DNA of 64,000 nucleotides from Actinotalea solisilvae (GTDB taxonomy: Bacteria > Actinomycetota > Actinomycetes > Actinomycetales > Cellulomonadaceae), in contig NZ_JADDKQ010000009.1 in the NCBI RefSeq assembly GCF_016464425.1, positions 248,001-312,000 of the forward strand. The letters are read 5' to 3'. Under the pieces are notes generated by a model. The model worked only from the letters and a program-made list of their open reading frames with translations, did no database searches and was not told where the DNA came from. The stretch's first letter is position 1. Every line of letters starts with the position of its first letter. Of this stretch, positions 17,600 to 27,127 are shown piece by piece. A program made the position numbers and the translations under genes.

Positions 17600-17968
17600 A
17601 TGGACGACGGGACGAGGTCGGCGCTGCACCGGAGTCAGGTGATCGACCTGACGACGACGGGGCGCCGCACGCGTGAGCCGCGACGGATCGAGATCTACCT
17701 GCACGAGCTCGACGGGCGGCTCTTCATCTCGGGCATGCCGTTCCCCACGAAGCGGCAGTGGCTGCGCAACGTCGAGGCGGACCCGCACGTGACGATCCAC
17801 CTCAAGCGGGGCCTCACCGCCGACGTCCCCGCCCTCGCGCGGGTCGTCGAGGACCCGGTCGAGCGCCGCCCGCTGATCGAGGCGGCGGCCGCGCGCTGGG
17901 GCCGCGACGACGTCGACCTGATGATGGAGCAGAGCCCGCTGATGGAGCTGACGCCCACCGACGCGTGA
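17600..17968 (+). CDS. F420-type nitroreductase/quinone reductase family protein
   Basis: 122 residues. The beta-barrel start VIDLTTTGRRTREPRRIEIYL and the central strand GRLFISGMPFPTKRQWLRNVEADPHVTIHLKR match the deazaflavin (F420)-dependent nitroreductase family, actinobacterial enzymes that reduce quinones or other electrophiles. The ATG at 17600 sits just behind GGAGGG. An upstream in-frame start adds only low-complexity residues. Cofactor and substrate are inferred from the family. Confidence 0.75.
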   Translation: MDDGTRSALHRSQVIDLTTTGRRTREPRRIEIYLHELDGRLFISGMPFPTKRQWLRNVEADPHVTIHLKRGLTADVPALARVVEDPVERRPLIEAAAARWGRDDVDLMMEQSPLMELTPTDA

Positions 17969-17986
17969 CGGAGGACGCCGCCCGGG

Positions 17987-18820
17987 TCAGGGCCGGTCGT
18001 GCAGGAACCAGGCGTCGCTGCGAGGCAGTGCCTGCGCCAGCTGCCACCGGTGGACCTGGAGGCTCCCGCCCCACGCGAGCAGCTGGCCCGCCAGCTCCCA
18101 GGCCTCCTCACCCTGGCGCGGACGACGGCGGACGACGAGCTGCAGCATGGTGCCCCAGGCGGCCACGAGCTCCGCCCCCCAGACGTCGTGCCACTGGTGC
18201 AGGGCCGCGGCAAGGGCGTTCGGGTCCGACTCGGCGCCGAAGTAGCCGAGCGCCGGGACCGCGAGCCACGGCGAGGTCGTCGGGAGCAGAAGGAGGTCCG
18301 CGCGGTCCGGCGTGAACCACGGCCGGGTGCCGACCCACGGCTCGACCGCCTCGTCGACGGACGCGGCCAGCGCCGGATCGCCCTGCAGCTGCTCGAAGAC
18401 CCACCGGTCGACGTCGTCGTCGAGGACCGGGTCCGGGAGGTCCCGCGCCATCGCTGCCCGGAAGCCAGCGCCCGGGAAGTAGTGCTCGAGGAGCTCGTGC
18501 CAAGCCGACTGCGCGGAGGGCACGGGATGGACGTAGCGGGGGAAGCGGCGCTCGTCGCCGACGGCGGGCAGGGCGAGGGACACCGCGTCCAGCCACGTGC
18601 TGGACAGCGCGCCGAGATCGCCAGGCAGCTCGGGCCAGACGGCGACCGGCCACCTGCCCGTGCGCGGCAGCGCATCGCGCGCGGCCTGCCAGCAGTCGAG
18701 CACCCGGTTCGGGTCGATCCCCTCGATCAGCAGCGCCCCGCCGTCGACGTCGCGGACCGGCATGCCCGCCAGGACGGTGCCGTGCAGGGCGGTCGCGACG
18801 ACGTCCGGCGTGCTCGCCAC
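17987..18820 (-). CDS. DUF4253 domain protein
   Basis: 277 residues. The C-terminal third has the DUF4253 pattern: a Trp-rich HQWHDVWGAELVAAWGTMLQL, then EEAWELAGQLLAWGG and a closing QLAQALPRSDAWFLHDRP. The N-terminal part is Asp/Trp/Pro-rich without a recognised fold. Function is unknown in the family. It is convergent with the F420-type reductase (18 bases apart) and 16 bases downstream of ilvD on the same strand, so it may be read through from ilvD. Confidence 0.65.
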   Translation of the reverse strand: MASTPDVVATALHGTVLAGMPVRDVDGGALLIEGIDPNRVLDCWQAARDALPRTGRWPVAVWPELPGDLGALSSTWLDAVSLALPAVGDERRFPRYVHPVPSAQSAWHELLEHYFPGAGFRAAMARDLPDPVLDDDVDRWVFEQLQGDPALAASVDEAVEPWVGTRPWFTPDRADLLLLPTTSPWLAVPALGYFGAESDPNALAAALHQWHDVWGAELVAAWGTMLQLVVRRRPRQGEEAWELAGQLLAWGGSLQVHRWQLAQALPRSDAWFLHDRP

Positions 18821-18836
18821 GGTCTCGGCCCGCAGC

Positions 18837-20552
18837 TCAGATCAGGACGGCGCCCTTGGATGCGGACTGGACGAGCTTCGCGTACTTCGCGAGCACACCG
18901 CGCGTGTACGTGGGCGGCAGCGGGGCCCAGCCCTGCGCGCGCTGCGCGAGCTCGGCCTCGTCGACGAGCAGGTCCAGCGTCCCGTGCGCGACGTCGAGCC
19001 GGATGCGGTCGCCGTCGCGCACGAAGGCGATGGGGCCGGCGTCCACGGCCTCGGGCGCGACGTGGCCGACGCACAGGCCCGTGGTGCCGCCCGAGAACCG
19101 ACCGTCGGTGAGCAGCAGGACGTCCTTGCCGAGGCCCGCGCCCTTGATCGCGCCCGTGATGGCGAGCATCTCGCGCATGCCCGGACCGCCCTTGGGGCCC
19201 TCGTAGCGGATGACGACGACGTCGCCCGCGACGATCGTGCCGTCCTCGAGCGCGTCCATCGCGGCGCGCTCGCGCTCGAACACGCGCGCGGTGCCCTCGA
19301 AGACGTCGGAGTCGAAGCCCGCGCTCTTCACCACGGCGCCCTCGGGCGCGAGCGACCCGTGCAGGATCGTGATGCCACCGGTGCGGTGGATCGGGTTGTC
19401 GAGCGCGCGCAGGATCTTGCCGTCCGGGTCCGGCGGCGCGATGTCGGCGAGGTTCTCGGCGACCGTCCTGCCCGTGACCGTGAGGCAGTCGCCGTGCAGC
19501 AGGCCGGCGTCGAGCAGGGCCTTCATGATCACGGGCACGCCGCCGATGCGGTCGACGTCGTTCATCACGTAGCGGCCGAAGGGCTTGAGGTCCCCGAGGT
19601 GCGGGACCTTCGCGGCGACCCGCTGGAAGTCGCCGAGCGTGAGGTCGACCTCCGCCTCGTGCGCGATGGCGAGCAGGTGGAGCACGGCGTTCGTCGAGCC
19701 GCCGAACGCCATGACGACGGCGATCGCGTTCTCGAACGCCTCCTTGGTCATGATCTGGCGCGCGGTGATGCCGCGGCGCAGCAGCTCGACGACGGCCTCG
19801 CCCGAGCGCACCGCGAACTGGTCGCGGCGGCGGTCGGCCGACGGCGGCGCGGCCGAGCCGGGCAGGGACATGCCCATGGCCTCGGCGACCGACGCCATGG
19901 TGTTGGCGGTGTACATGCCGCCGCACGCACCCTCGCCCGGGCAGATGGCGCGCTCGATGCGGTCGACGTCCTCGCGGCTCATGAGCCCGCGCGCGCACGC
20001 GCCCACGGCCTCGAACGCGTCGATGATCGTGACGTCCTTCTCGGTGCCGTCCGTGAGCTTGACGAACCCCGGGGCGATCGAGCCGGCGTAGAGGAAGACC
20101 GACGCGAGGTCGAGGCGCGCCGCGGCCATGAGCATGCCGGGCAGGGACTTGTCGCAGCCCGCGAGGAGCACCGAGCCGTCGAGGCGCTCGGCCTGCATGA
20201 CGGTCTCGACGCTGTCGGCGATGATGTCGCGGCTCACGAGCGAGAAGTGCATGCCCTCGTGGCCCATGGAGATGCCGTCGGACACCGAGATGGTGCCGAA
20301 CTCGAGCGGGTAGCCGCCGCCCGCGTGCACGCCGTTCTTCACGGCCTTCGCGAGGCGGTCGAGCGACAGGTTGCACGGCGTGATCTCGTTCCACGAGCTC
20401 GCGACGCCGATCTGCGGCTTGGCGAAGTCCTGGTCACCCATGCCCACCGCGCGGAGCATGCCGCGCGACGCGGTGGCCTCGAGGCCGTCCGTGACCGTGC
20501 GGCTGCGCGGCTTGATGTCGACGGCGTCGGTCCCGGGGAGCGTGTCGGTCAT
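18837..20552 (-). CDS. ilvD: Dihydroxy-acid dehydratase
   Basis: Fe-S dehydratase giving 2-oxoisovalerate and 2-oxo-3-methylvalerate. 571 residues, long form. The three cluster cysteines are visible in [27 protein letters not shown] and [16 protein letters not shown]. The C-terminal swivel domain carries [19 protein letters not shown]. The ATG at 20550-20552 was chosen over an upstream in-frame ATG because the family begins [10 protein letters not shown] and a TAGGAT box lies 8 bases before it. It is separated from the ilvBNC genes by about 11 kb that includes the Ole-like cluster. Confidence 0.96.
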   Translation of the reverse strand: MTDTLPGTDAVDIKPRSRTVTDGLEATASRGMLRAVGMGDQDFAKPQIGVASSWNEITPCNLSLDRLAKAVKNGVHAGGGYPLEFGTISVSDGISMGHEGMHFSLVSRDIIADSVETVMQAERLDGSVLLAGCDKSLPGMLMAAARLDLASVFLYAGSIAPGFVKLTDGTEKDVTIIDAFEAVGACARGLMSREDVDRIERAICPGEGACGGMYTANTMASVAEAMGMSLPGSAAPPSADRRRDQFAVRSGEAVVELLRRGITARQIMTKEAFENAIAVVMAFGGSTNAVLHLLAIAHEAEVDLTLGDFQRVAAKVPHLGDLKPFGRYVMNDVDRIGGVPVIMKALLDAGLLHGDCLTVTGRTVAENLADIAPPDPDGKILRALDNPIHRTGGITILHGSLAPEGAVVKSAGFDSDVFEGTARVFERERAAMDALEDGTIVAGDVVVIRYEGPKGGPGMREMLAITGAIKGAGLGKDVLLLTDGRFSGGTTGLCVGHVAPEAVDAGPIAFVRDGDRIRLDVAHGTLDLLVDEAELAQRAQGWAPLPPTYTRGVLAKYAKLVQSASKGAVLI

Positions 20553-20560
20553 GGCTCCGG

Positions 20561-20566
20561 ATCCTA
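20561..20566 (-). promoter_or_regulatory. Candidate -10 box of ilvD
   Basis: TAGGAT on the minus strand, 8 bases before the ilvD ATG. GGAG lies between them, so the mRNA is leaderless or nearly so. No consensus -35 was seen. Confidence 0.45.
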
Positions 20567-20625
20567 GGCGCGCCGCAGACGCGTCGGCGGCCCGGGTCGA
20601 GGATCGGACAGTTGTCACGGCCCGC

Positions 20626-21129
20626 TCAGCGCGGCGGCCACCCCGGCGTCGCGCGCGGCACCCAGGCCGGGACCGCGCGGCGGTACGCGTCGTACTCCGC
20701 GCCGTAGCGGGCCGCGAGCGTCGGCTCCTCGTACCAGCGGACGAAGGCGGCGGGCACGGCCCACGTCACCAGCGCGTAGGCGAGCAGCACGACGCGGCCG
20801 AGCAGGAGCGCCTGCCCGAGCACGAGGGCGACGATCGCCACGTACATGGGGTTGCGGACGTACCGGTACGGGCCGCCGACGACGAGCCGCTCGGTCGGTG
20901 CGACCGGCGCCGGCGTCCCCCGGCCCTCGACGACGAACCCCACGAACGAGCGCAGCAGGACCGCGCCGCCCGCGAGGGCGAGCAGGCCGCCGGCGACCCG
21001 GACGGCGAGCGGCGGCGCAGGCTCGCGCGCGACCCACCGCGTCAGCAGCCAGGGCACGAGGCCGGCGACGGTGCCGGGCGCCGCGGCGAGGAACAGCGAC
21101 GTGCCGGCGGCCGCCGCACCCCGCCTCAC
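20626..21129 (-). CDS. Isoprenylcysteine carboxyl methyltransferase-like membrane protein
   Basis: 167 residues with about four hydrophobic segments (residues 8-30, 42-62, 95-125 and part of 115-130). The ICMT/PEMT signature [21 protein letters not shown] is followed by the C-terminal [21 protein letters not shown], the SAM-binding tail of this family. Bacterial members methylate unknown lipids or quinones in the membrane. The start is GTG at 21127-21129. It lies 73 bases downstream of no obvious partner; ilvD is its downstream neighbour on the same strand. Confidence 0.75.
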   Translation of the reverse strand: MRRGAAAAGTSLFLAAAPGTVAGLVPWLLTRWVAREPAPPLAVRVAGGLLALAGGAVLLRSFVGFVVEGRGTPAPVAPTERLVVGGPYRYVRNPMYVAIVALVLGQALLLGRVVLLAYALVTWAVPAAFVRWYEEPTLAARYGAEYDAYRRAVPAWVPRATPGWPPR

Positions 21130-21163
21130 GGGACGCCCGTCCCGGTCACGTCCGCCTCCCCTG

Positions 21164-21181
21164 CCCCGGCCCCGGCCCCGG
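21164..21181. repeat. (CCCCGG)3 tandem repeat
   Basis: Three perfect 6-bp units in the 54-base gap between the pterin dehydratase-VOC gene and the methyltransferase-like gene. Probably slippage-derived, with no evident function. Confidence 0.6.
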
Positions 21182-21183
21182 CC

Positions 21184-21849
21184 TCAGTCGCGGGCCTGCC
21201 ACGTGCAGACGCACGCCTCGTTGCCCTCGACGTCGGCGAGCACCCAGAACGCGGGCGCCCGGGCGTCGCTCACGAGCCGCCCGCCCGCCGCGACCGCCGC
21301 CGCCACGCGTACCTCGGCCGCGTCGTGCGGGACCGTCACGTCGAGGTGGATGCGGTTGCGCTGCGGGCGGGGCTCGTCCATCTGCTGGAACCACACCGAC
21401 GGCCCGACGCCGCGCGGGTCGACGAGCGCGGGCGACGCGTCGTCGGCGTCGATCCGCTCGTCCTCGTAGCCCAGCACCGCACGCCAGAACGGCACGACCG
21501 AGGGGATGTCGAGCGCGTCGATCGCGACCTCGAGGACCTGGGGCGCGGTGGCGTCGGGCTCGATCCCCAGCTCGTCCGCGAGCGCGGAGACGGCGGCCGC
21601 GAGCCGGACGTCGCGCTCGGTGAGCCCGCCCGCGTCGTGCGTCACGGTCCGGACGAGCACGCTCGGGTACCGCAAGATGACGTCGGGGTGGTGGTCGAGG
21701 TCGTCGGCGACCGCAGCCAGACGCCGCACGAGCTCGGCGCCGCGCGCGAAGGACCCGGTGCGGAACACGGCCTCGAGGCGGCCGAGCACGACCCGCCAGT
21801 GCCGCCCGTCGACCAGCTCCGTGACCTCGGCGTCGCGCATCGTCGTCAT
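21184..21849 (-). CDS. Pterin-4a-carbinolamine dehydratase-VOC domain fusion protein
   Basis: 221 residues in two domains. Residues 1-95 are a pterin carbinolamine dehydratase fold with its histidine motif LDHHPDVILRYPSVLVRTVTHD. Residues 105-221 are a glyoxalase/VOC fold (VLEVAIDALDIPSVVPFWRAVLGY, then RIHLDVTVPHD and WVLADVEGNEACVCTWQ). PCD normally recycles tetrahydrobiopterin; VOC domains are metal-binding and diverse. What the fusion does is unknown. CACAGT, 6 bases before the ATG, fits a leaderless promoter. Confidence 0.8.
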   Translation of the reverse strand: MTTMRDAEVTELVDGRHWRVVLGRLEAVFRTGSFARGAELVRRLAAVADDLDHHPDVILRYPSVLVRTVTHDAGGLTERDVRLAAAVSALADELGIEPDATAPQVLEVAIDALDIPSVVPFWRAVLGYEDERIDADDASPALVDPRGVGPSVWFQQMDEPRPQRNRIHLDVTVPHDAAEVRVAAAVAAGGRLVSDARAPAFWVLADVEGNEACVCTWQARD

Positions 21850-21855
21850 GGCGCC

Positions 21856-21861
21856 ACTGTG
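21856..21861 (-). promoter_or_regulatory. Candidate -10 box of the PCD-VOC gene
   Basis: CACAGT on the minus strand, 6 bases before the ATG at 21849; part of the leaderless pattern of this window. Confidence 0.35.
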
Positions 21862-21946
21862 GCACCGCGCGCCGACGCCCGGAAGACGGCACCGCCGCAG
21901 GCGCCGCCGGCGACACCCGCGCGCGACGTCAGCAGGTGCGGCGCCC

Positions 21947-21976
21947 GGGACCGGCCAGCACCACCTGGCCGGTCCC
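21947..21976 (-). terminator. Hairpin terminator after the glycoside hydrolase genes
   Basis: A perfect 12-bp inverted repeat (21947-21958 with 21965-21976) and a CACCAC loop, 71 bases past the GH43 stop. There is no T tract. It separates the sugar operon from the PCD-VOC gene in the 198-base gap. Confidence 0.65.
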
Positions 21977-22047
21977 CGGACGCCGCGGGACGGTGCGGAC
22001 CTCCGCGTCGTCCCCCTCGGCCCGCCCCGCGGTGGCGGGCAGGTCGG

Positions 22048-23616
22048 TCAGCCGCGCGGCAGGTACTCCACGCGCTCGACGTGCGCGACGGTCGACGTCG
22101 GACGGCCGTTGCTCGACGCGTACGCGCCGATCCACAGGCCGAGGAAGCCGCCCGCCGCGACCGTGTCCAGGGTGCGCCCGTCCGCGACGGCCACGGTGCG
22201 CGGCTCCGTGCCGGCGCCGGTCGCCACGACGAGACGGTAGTCCTGGTCGCGCACCTCGACGCCGAGCGTGACGGGCGCGTCGGACGGACCCTCGAGCCGG
22301 ACCTCGCCCAGCTCGGCCGCCGCTCCCCCGCGCACGTGCACCACGACGGCCCGCAGGCCCGCGCCGTCGTCCGTGGTCGTGACGACGAGCCGGACGTGGT
22401 CGCGCTCGGACTGCCGGACCGCGAGACCCACCTCCTCGCCGGGCGCGAGCCCCGCCGCCACGACCGCGCGCACGTCGACGGCGCGGTGCTGCTGGCGCAG
22501 GCCCACGAACGCGGGTACGTCGACGTCGGCCAGCGTGGCCGCGCGCAGGGGCAGCTCCCAGCCCTCGCCGCGCGGTGCCGCGACGTCGGACGGGAGCGCG
22601 CGGACGGCGGTCCAGCGCAGGTCGCCGGGCTCGACCACACCCGAGGCCGTCCCCTGGGCCGCGCCGAGCACGGGCGCGTCCGCGAACGGCACGTCGACCT
22701 CGGGCGGGACGCGGCCGACGCCCGGCGCGAACACCGGCCAGCCGTCCTCCCAGCTCACCGGCACGAGGAAGGTCTCGCGGCCGAGGTTGTAGTGGTAGCC
22801 GCCGTAGGGGCGCATGCCCAGGAGCACGGCCCACCACGAGCCGTCCGGCGCCTGGGTGAGGTCCGCGTGACCGACGCCGACGACGTCGACACCGCGCCCG
22901 AGGTGGCGGTGGGTGAGCACCGGGTTCCCACGGTTGCCCTCGTACGGTCCGGTGACCTTCTCGGCGCGCGCGACCGAGATGGCGTGGTGGATCTCGGTCC
23001 CGCCCTCGGCGGCGAGCAGGTAGTAGGTGCCGTCGACCTTGTAGAGGTGCGGTCCCTCGGCCCACACGGCGCCGCGCACGGCGCCCGTCCAGAGCACGTG
23101 CTCGGGCCCGACGAGCTCGAGCCGCTCGAGGTCGAGCTCGCGCAGCCAGACCTCGGTCTGGTGGTACCACTCGGGCTCGGCCACGAGACGCGTGCCGTGC
23201 ACCCAGGCCCGCCCGTCGTCGTCGAAGAAGATCGAGGGGTCGATGCCGGCGACCCCCAGCCAGACGGGGTCGGACCACGGGCCCGCGGGGTCGGTCGCCG
23301 TCATGAGGAAGTTGCCGCCGCGCGCGGGGTCCCTCTGGTCCACGAGCGTGCACACGAGGTAGAAGACGCCGTCGTGGTGGCGCAGCGTGGGCGCGTACAG
23401 GCCGCCCGACGACGCGATGCCCGCGTAGTCGAGCTGCCCGGTGCGGTCGACGACGTGACCGATCTGCTCCCAGCCCACGAGGTCCGTGCTGCGCAGGACC
23501 GGCAGGCCCGGCAGGTACTCGAACGTCGACGTGACCAGGTAGAACGTGTCGCCGACCCGGCAGATCGTCGGGTCCGGGTAGCACCCGGGCAGGAGCGGGT
23601 TGCGCACGGTGCTCAC
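22048..23616 (-). CDS. Glycoside hydrolase family 43 (beta-xylosidase/arabinofuranosidase type)
   Basis: 522 residues. The five-bladed propeller starts NPLLPGCYPDPTICRVGD, where the Asp of PDP is the usual catalytic base. The transition-state Asp is in GVAGIDPSIFFDDDG and the acid Glu in AVWAEGPHLYKVDG. A C-terminal beta-sandwich (about residues 310-522) is the usual GH43 accessory domain. It has no signal peptide, so it acts on imported xylo- or arabino-oligosaccharides in the cytoplasm. The GTG start overlaps the GH3 stop (GTGA). Sugar specificity cannot be read from sequence alone. Confidence 0.9.
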   Translation of the reverse strand: MSTVRNPLLPGCYPDPTICRVGDTFYLVTSTFEYLPGLPVLRSTDLVGWEQIGHVVDRTGQLDYAGIASSGGLYAPTLRHHDGVFYLVCTLVDQRDPARGGNFLMTATDPAGPWSDPVWLGVAGIDPSIFFDDDGRAWVHGTRLVAEPEWYHQTEVWLRELDLERLELVGPEHVLWTGAVRGAVWAEGPHLYKVDGTYYLLAAEGGTEIHHAISVARAEKVTGPYEGNRGNPVLTHRHLGRGVDVVGVGHADLTQAPDGSWWAVLLGMRPYGGYHYNLGRETFLVPVSWEDGWPVFAPGVGRVPPEVDVPFADAPVLGAAQGTASGVVEPGDLRWTAVRALPSDVAAPRGEGWELPLRAATLADVDVPAFVGLRQQHRAVDVRAVVAAGLAPGEEVGLAVRQSERDHVRLVVTTTDDGAGLRAVVVHVRGGAAAELGEVRLEGPSDAPVTLGVEVRDQDYRLVVATGAGTEPRTVAVADGRTLDTVAAGGFLGLWIGAYASSNGRPTSTVAHVERVEYLPRG

Positions 23617-26048
23617 ACGGCCACCCGGCTGCCGAGGCGCGCGACGTCGACCTCGACCCAGCGCGGGTCCTCGACCCCGACCTCGTGCACGTCGCCCGTG
23701 ATCGCGACCACGGCGCGCTTCGTCGCCGCACCGCCCGGGCCCGCGAACCGCTCGCGCGTCCCCGCGGGGATGGCGCCGCCCGTGTGGTTGGTCGCCCCGT
23801 CCCCGTCGGACGCCGCGGCGTGCGCGCCGACCCACACCTCGAGGTCGCCGGGCTCGACGACACGGACGAGGCGCCGGTCGGAGAACGCCACGCGCGTCGT
23901 CGGCACGCGGAACCTCACGCGCGCCTGCTCCCCCGGCTCGAGCGGGACGCGCGCGTAGCCCAGCAGCTGGCTGACGGGTCGCGTCACCGTCGCGCGCACG
24001 TCGTGCCCGTACAGCTGCACGACGTCGGTCCCCGCGACCGTCCCCGTGTTGGTCACCGTCACCGACGCGGTGAAGGCGCCCGACGACGGCACCGACGCGT
24101 CGACCTCGAGGTCGCCGTAGGCGAAGGCGGTGTAGGACAGGCCGAAGCCGAACGGCCGCAGCGGCGTCGGGTCGGCGGACGTGACGTCCGACGGTCCGCC
24201 GAGCAGCGGCTGGAGGTAGCCGTACGGCATCTGGCCCGTGGCGCGGGGCAGCGAGACGGGCAGGCGGCCCGACGGGTTGACCCGTCCCGTGATCACGTCG
24301 GCGAGCGCGAGCCCGCCGCCCTGGCCGGGGAAGAACGCCTGGAGCACGGCGCCGGGGCGCGGGCCGGCGCCCTCGAGCGCCCAGCCGATCGCGTACGGCC
24401 GGCCGGTGAGGAGCACGAGGACGACGGGCGTGCCGGTCGCGACCAGCGCCTCGACGAGCTCGCGCTGCACGCCCGGCAGCTCGAGCGACTCGGCGTCGTT
24501 GCCCTCGCCCACGGTGCCGCGGCCGAACAGCCCGGCCTGGTCCCCGACGACGACGACGGCGACGTCGGCGCCCTGCGCGGCCGCCACGGCCTCGTCGAAG
24601 CCCGAGCGGTCGTCGCCCTCGACGTCGCAGCCCGCGGCGTGCACGAGCTCGGGCTGCGGCAGACCCGCCTCGGCGAACGCCCGGGCCAGCGCCTCGGCGA
24701 CCGACGGGATCTCGAAGCCGATCTCGACGCCGGGGTGGTGCGCGAGCACGTGGTTGGCGAAGGAGTAGCAGCCCATGAGCGCCTCGGGCCGGTCCGCGTT
24801 GGGACCGACGACGGCGACCCGGGCGGGCGCCGTGCCCCACCCGGCGAGCGGCAGCACGCCGTCGTTGGCGAGGAGCACGACCGACTCCTCCGCGAGCCGG
24901 CGCGCGAGGTCCCGGTGGCGCGGCGAGTCGAGGTCGACGGACGACGGCGGCTCGCCGGCGAACGCGTCGGGCTCGAGCAGGCCGAGGGCCTCCTTCTGCG
25001 CGAGCGCGCGCAGCACCGCGCGGTCGACGTAGCGCTCGTCGAGCGCTCCGGAGCGGACACGCTCCGCGAGCGGCTCGAGGTACGCGTCGCCGTTCGGCAG
25101 CTCGACGTCGATCCCGGCCTGGAGCGCGAGCGCGGCGGCCTCGCCACGGTCGGCCGCGACGCGGTGCATGACCTCGAGGAAGGCGATCGCGAAGTAGTCG
25201 GCGACCACGACGCCGTCGAAGCCCCAGCGCTCGCGCAGGAGGTCCGTGAGCAGCGCGGGGTTCGCCGCGACGGGCACCCCGTCGATCTCGGCGTAGGAGT
25301 TCATGACCGAGCGGACGCCGCCGTCGAGGACGGCCATCTCGAACGGCGGGAGGAAGACGTCGGCCACCTCGCGCGGCCCGGCGGACACGGGCCCGTGGTT
25401 GCGGCCGCCGCGCGAGCCGGAGTAGCCGACGAAGTGCTTGAGCGTGGCGTGGACGCCCGTGCTCTGCATGCCGCGCACGAACGACGTGCCGACGGTGCCG
25501 ACGAGGTACGGGTCCTCGCCGATGCACTCGTCGACGCGTCCCCAGCGCGGGTCGCGGACGACGTCGAGCACGGGCGCGAGGCCCTGGTGGATGCCGAGCT
25601 CGCGCATCGAGTCGCCGATCGCCTCGCCGACCTCGTGCACGAGGTCGGGGTCGAACGACGCGCCCCAGGCCAGCGGCGTGGGGAAGGTCGCGGCCCGCCA
25701 CGCGGCGAGGCCCGTGAGGACCTCCTCGTGGACGAGCGCGGGGATGCCGAGCCGGGTCTCGCGCTGGAGGCGGCGCTGCTCGGCCCACAGCCACGCCGCG
25801 CGCTCCTCGGGCTCGACGGGACGCGTGCCGTAGACACGCGTGTAGTGCCCGATGCCCTGCCGCGTGATCTCGCCGAGCCGCGACTGGTCGCCCTCGCCGG
25901 CGGCCATCTCGGCCTGCATCGGCGCGACCGTGCCGTTCTGGTCGATCCAGTAGCCGACGAGCTGGGCGAGCTTCTCCTCGAGCGTCATGCGGGCGTGCAG
26001 CGCACGCACGCGCTCGGAGACCTCGGGCAGGGCAGGGACGTCCGTCAC
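23613..26048 (-). CDS. Glycoside hydrolase family 3 (beta-glucosidase/beta-xylosidase type)
   Basis: 811 residues. N-terminal TIM-barrel domain with MTLEEKLAQLVGYW, KHFVGYSGSRGGRNHGP and the nucleophile Asp in GFDGVVVADYFAI; then an alpha/beta sandwich (AVVGPNADRPEALMGCYS) and a C-terminal FnIII-like domain (PFGFGLSYTAFAY onward). There is no signal peptide, so it is an intracellular exo-glycosidase. The GTG at 26046-26048 was chosen for the AAGGA four bases upstream and because the family motif follows. It is coupled to GH43 downstream, and the pairing suggests xylan or arabinoxylan side-chain fragments. Confidence 0.92.
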   Translation of the reverse strand: MTDVPALPEVSERVRALHARMTLEEKLAQLVGYWIDQNGTVAPMQAEMAAGEGDQSRLGEITRQGIGHYTRVYGTRPVEPEERAAWLWAEQRRLQRETRLGIPALVHEEVLTGLAAWRAATFPTPLAWGASFDPDLVHEVGEAIGDSMRELGIHQGLAPVLDVVRDPRWGRVDECIGEDPYLVGTVGTSFVRGMQSTGVHATLKHFVGYSGSRGGRNHGPVSAGPREVADVFLPPFEMAVLDGGVRSVMNSYAEIDGVPVAANPALLTDLLRERWGFDGVVVADYFAIAFLEVMHRVAADRGEAAALALQAGIDVELPNGDAYLEPLAERVRSGALDERYVDRAVLRALAQKEALGLLEPDAFAGEPPSSVDLDSPRHRDLARRLAEESVVLLANDGVLPLAGWGTAPARVAVVGPNADRPEALMGCYSFANHVLAHHPGVEIGFEIPSVAEALARAFAEAGLPQPELVHAAGCDVEGDDRSGFDEAVAAAQGADVAVVVVGDQAGLFGRGTVGEGNDAESLELPGVQRELVEALVATGTPVVLVLLTGRPYAIGWALEGAGPRPGAVLQAFFPGQGGGLALADVITGRVNPSGRLPVSLPRATGQMPYGYLQPLLGGPSDVTSADPTPLRPFGFGLSYTAFAYGDLEVDASVPSSGAFTASVTVTNTGTVAGTDVVQLYGHDVRATVTRPVSQLLGYARVPLEPGEQARVRFRVPTTRVAFSDRRLVRVVEPGDLEVWVGAHAAASDGDGATNHTGGAIPAGTRERFAGPGGAATKRAVVAITGDVHEVGVEDPRWVEVDVARLGSRVAV

Positions 26049-26199
26049 CGGATCCTTCTTTCCTCGGGACGCACCTGGAGCTCCGCCCGGCGCGGCGTCC
26101 ACGCGACGGGCGCCCGCGAGGTCGCGGGCAGATCAGCACGAGCGGTCGTGGGCAGGACGTGCGGCAGGCAGGGCCGGCGGGTGGTGCCGCCGTCCCCGT

Positions 26200-26228
26200 G
26201 TCCCGGCGGTGCCCACCACCGCCGGGAC
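26200..26228 (-). terminator. Intercistronic hairpin between permease and GH3 genes
   Basis: A perfect 12-bp inverted repeat (26200-26211 with 26217-26228), loop CCCAC, just after the permease stop in a 188-base gap. It could terminate part of the transcription, or protect the transporter mRNA, so that hydrolases are made at a different level from the transporter. Confidence 0.6.
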
Positions 26229-26236
26229 CTGCGGGA

Positions 26237-27127
26237 CTACCCCTTGACGGCCCCGGTGAGGCCGCCGACGATCCGCCGCTCGAAGAGCGAGAAGAAGATC
26301 AGGGCCGGGATCATCGAGAGCGACGTGAACGCGAGCACGCGGGCGGTGTCGACCGAGTACTGCGCCGAGAAGGCCTGCACGCCGAGCGGGAGCGTGTAGT
26401 TCGACTCGTTGTTGAGGATGAACAGCGGGAGCATGTAGCTGTTCCAGCTCGCGATGAACGCGAGGATCCCCGTGGTGATGACACCGGGCAGGGACAGCGG
26501 GACGACCATCCGGAAGAAGAAGCCCAGCCGGCTCGCACCGTCGATCGAGGCCGCCTCCTCGAGCTCCTTCGGGATGGCCCGCAGGAACGGCACGAGGATG
26601 ATGATCGTCGTCGGCAGCGCGAACGCGATCTGCGGGAGGATGATCCCCGCGAGGCTGTTCATGAGGCCGAGCTCGCGGACGAGGATGTACAGCGGCGTGA
26701 TCGCGACCGTCATCGGGAACATGAGCCCCGCGGCGAAGAGCGAGTACAGCGCCGTCCGCCCCCGGAACTCGTAGCGCGCGAGCACGTAGCTGGCCATGAC
26801 GCCCAGCACGACGACGCCTGCCGTCGTGGCGAGCGCGCTGATCGCCGAGTTGCTCATCTGCTGCCAGAAGATGTCGCTGGTCAGCACGCTGAGGTAGTTG
26901 CCGATCTCCCACGGCGACGGGAACCCCGCGGGGTCCCGGATGATCTGCGAGTTGCTCCGGAAGCCGCCGATGACGATGTAGGCGACCGGGCCGATGCAGA
27001 TGCCGACGAAGAAGATCGCGACGAGGTACGTCATGAGGCTGGCGCGCCCCAGGCGTCCCCCCTCGCGCCGGCGTCGGGCGGGCCGCTCCGCCGGCAGCGG
27101 CGGTGCGGCGAGGGTGCTCGCGCTCAT
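26237..27127 (-). CDS. Carbohydrate ABC transporter permease (MalG type)
   Basis: 296 residues with six predicted membrane spans (about 32-52, 95-117, 127-148, 160-180, 205-228 and 262-282). The EAA loop that docks the ATPase reads EEAASIDGASRLGFFFRMVV, followed by PLSLPG. It forms an importer with the adjacent MalF-type permease and the binding lipoprotein. Its ATG overlaps the upstream permease stop (ATGA). No ATPase gene is present in the locus. Confidence 0.95.
   Translation of the reverse strand: MSASTLAAPPLPAERPARRRREGGRLGRASLMTYLVAIFFVGICIGPVAYIVIGGFRSNSQIIRDPAGFPSPWEIGNYLSVLTSDIFWQQMSNSAISALATTAGVVVLGVMASYVLARYEFRGRTALYSLFAAGLMFPMTVAITPLYILVRELGLMNSLAGIILPQIAFALPTTIIILVPFLRAIPKELEEAASIDGASRLGFFFRMVVPLSLPGVITTGILAFIASWNSYMLPLFILNNESNYTLPLGVQAFSAQYSVDTARVLAFTSLSMIPALIFFSLFERRIVGGLTGAVKG

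Noticed and set aside
20371..23958. A 1195-codon plus-strand frame
   Set aside because: It is antisense to ilvD, the PCD-VOC gene and GH43, crosses several real gene boundaries, and has no domain-like segment.
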